64,000 nucleotides of DNA from assembly GCF_900465055.1 (NCBI RefSeq), contig NZ_LS483250.1:1984001-2048000 (forward strand), in the 5' to 3' direction. Source of the stretch: Moritella yayanosii (GTDB taxonomy: Bacteria; Pseudomonadota; Gammaproteobacteria; Enterobacterales; Moritellaceae). The translations under genes were made by a program, and so were the position numbers. Positions 63,701-64,000 of this stretch are shown here, one piece after another (the first letter of the stretch is position 1; each line of letters begins with the position of its first letter). The notes under the pieces were generated by a model, which saw only the letters and a list, made by a program, of their open reading frames with translations, made no database searches and was not told the DNA's origin.

Positions 63701-64000
63701 CTATATACCGACATTCGTGGATTGTAATTCTCGTGTTGCTATCACAGAAAGCATCAACATATTTCGGTTTGCCATGACTTCAGAACGACTCATAATAAAC
63801 GAATAGTTCTGAATGATTTTAGATTGATGTTCAATTGGTTTAACTTTAAACATGGGGATCTTCATCTGCATTAATTTTTGTTTCAATTTGCTATCACAAG
63901 TACTAAAACTTAAATATTCAATCGCTTTATCTGTCGCTAACTGATTAAGGTAAACAGACATCATATGATTATCAATGGCAGGTGAAACACCAAAAGAAGA
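63701..64000 (-). CDS. C-terminal part of an unidentified gene (runs off the window), upstream of the REC-EAL gene
   Basis: The frame is open from the window edge (SSFGVSPAIDNHMMSVYLNQ) to the stop at 63701. The visible end is alpha-helical with no known motif (IMSRSEVMANRNMLMLSVIATREL). The 10-base gap to the next start suggests one transcript with the REC-EAL and kinase genes, and it could be a sensor or a helper; this is a guess. The true start lies beyond the window. Confidence 0.55.
   Translation of the reverse strand, partial: SSFGVSPAIDNHMMSVYLNQLATDKAIEYLSFSTCDSKLKQKLMQMKIPMFKVKPIEHQSKIIQNYSFIMSRSEVMANRNMLMLSVIATRELQSTNVGI

Overview
The window looks like a chromosomal segment of a marine gammaproteobacterium of the Moritella/Psychromonas/Shewanella type. 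This is inferred from AT-rich DNA, divergent prmB-smrB, ytfK (DUF1107), SixA, several chemotaxis receptors and c-di-GMP proteins, and short dispersed repeats of a kind common in such genomes. No 16S or other typing marker is present, so genus is a guess.

Layout. 1-5.1 kb: start of prmB (leftward), smrB, a small membrane protein, ytfK, sixA and a large M16 protease. 5.2-11.5 kb (all leftward): LysE exporter, LysR regulator, a Pat-like fused acyl-CoA synthetase/GNAT protein and a crotonase, then a TraF-family outer-membrane protein. 11.7-14 kb: tRNA-Ser(GGA), a YkgJ-type cysteine-cluster protein and a frameshifted IS4-family element. 14.2-16.6 kb: a MerR regulator facing an MFS transporter/exported-protein operon across an array of TTACAT-type boxes. 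16.9-22.2 kb: a dienoyl-CoA-isomerase-like crotonase, then two paralogous polytopic membrane proteins, an outer-membrane protein and a secreted chalcone-isomerase-like protein; two of these promoters share the same dyad. 22.3-33.1 kb: two chemotaxis receptors, an AtpI-like protein, a YHS protein, a frameshifted small membrane gene and two overlapping ATP-grasp ligases, a TANGO2/NRDE plus DinB-like pair, and HopJ. 33.1-39.7 kb: dispersed repeat, thioesterase, LysE with a divergent GlxA-type regulator, a PAS-GGDEF-EAL protein, an outer-membrane protein, and a yjjG remnant cut off at a 71-bp mini-element. 39.7-40.6 kb: a gene-free tract rich in CTTAC motifs that may be a leftward non-coding RNA. 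40.6-44.2 kb: an mla phospholipid-transport operon in the order E-F-D-C-A, without mlaB. 44.2-51.8 kb: small proteins, an orphan DNA methyltransferase coupled to a cysteine-cluster protein, an RpoS-like sigma factor, a patatin phospholipase, dadA with a LysR regulator, and fpr. 51.9-55.9 kb: a decayed chemotaxis receptor, a YeiH-type exporter, YdcH/DUF465 and a glutathione transferase. 56-60.3 kb: an RND efflux pump with its adaptor. 60.4-64 kb: an unknown protein and a signalling operon (partial gene, REC-EAL protein, hybrid histidine kinase with two lesions), cut by the window edge.

Most of the window is ordinary chromosome. The parts least explained by known families are the CTTAC tract before mla, the dyad-linked envelope cluster at 18-22 kb and the ATP-grasp pair at 26-28 kb. 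At least five loci are broken (transposase, small membrane gene, yjjG, chemotaxis receptor, histidine kinase). All function calls come from reading motifs by eye; no database search was possible.
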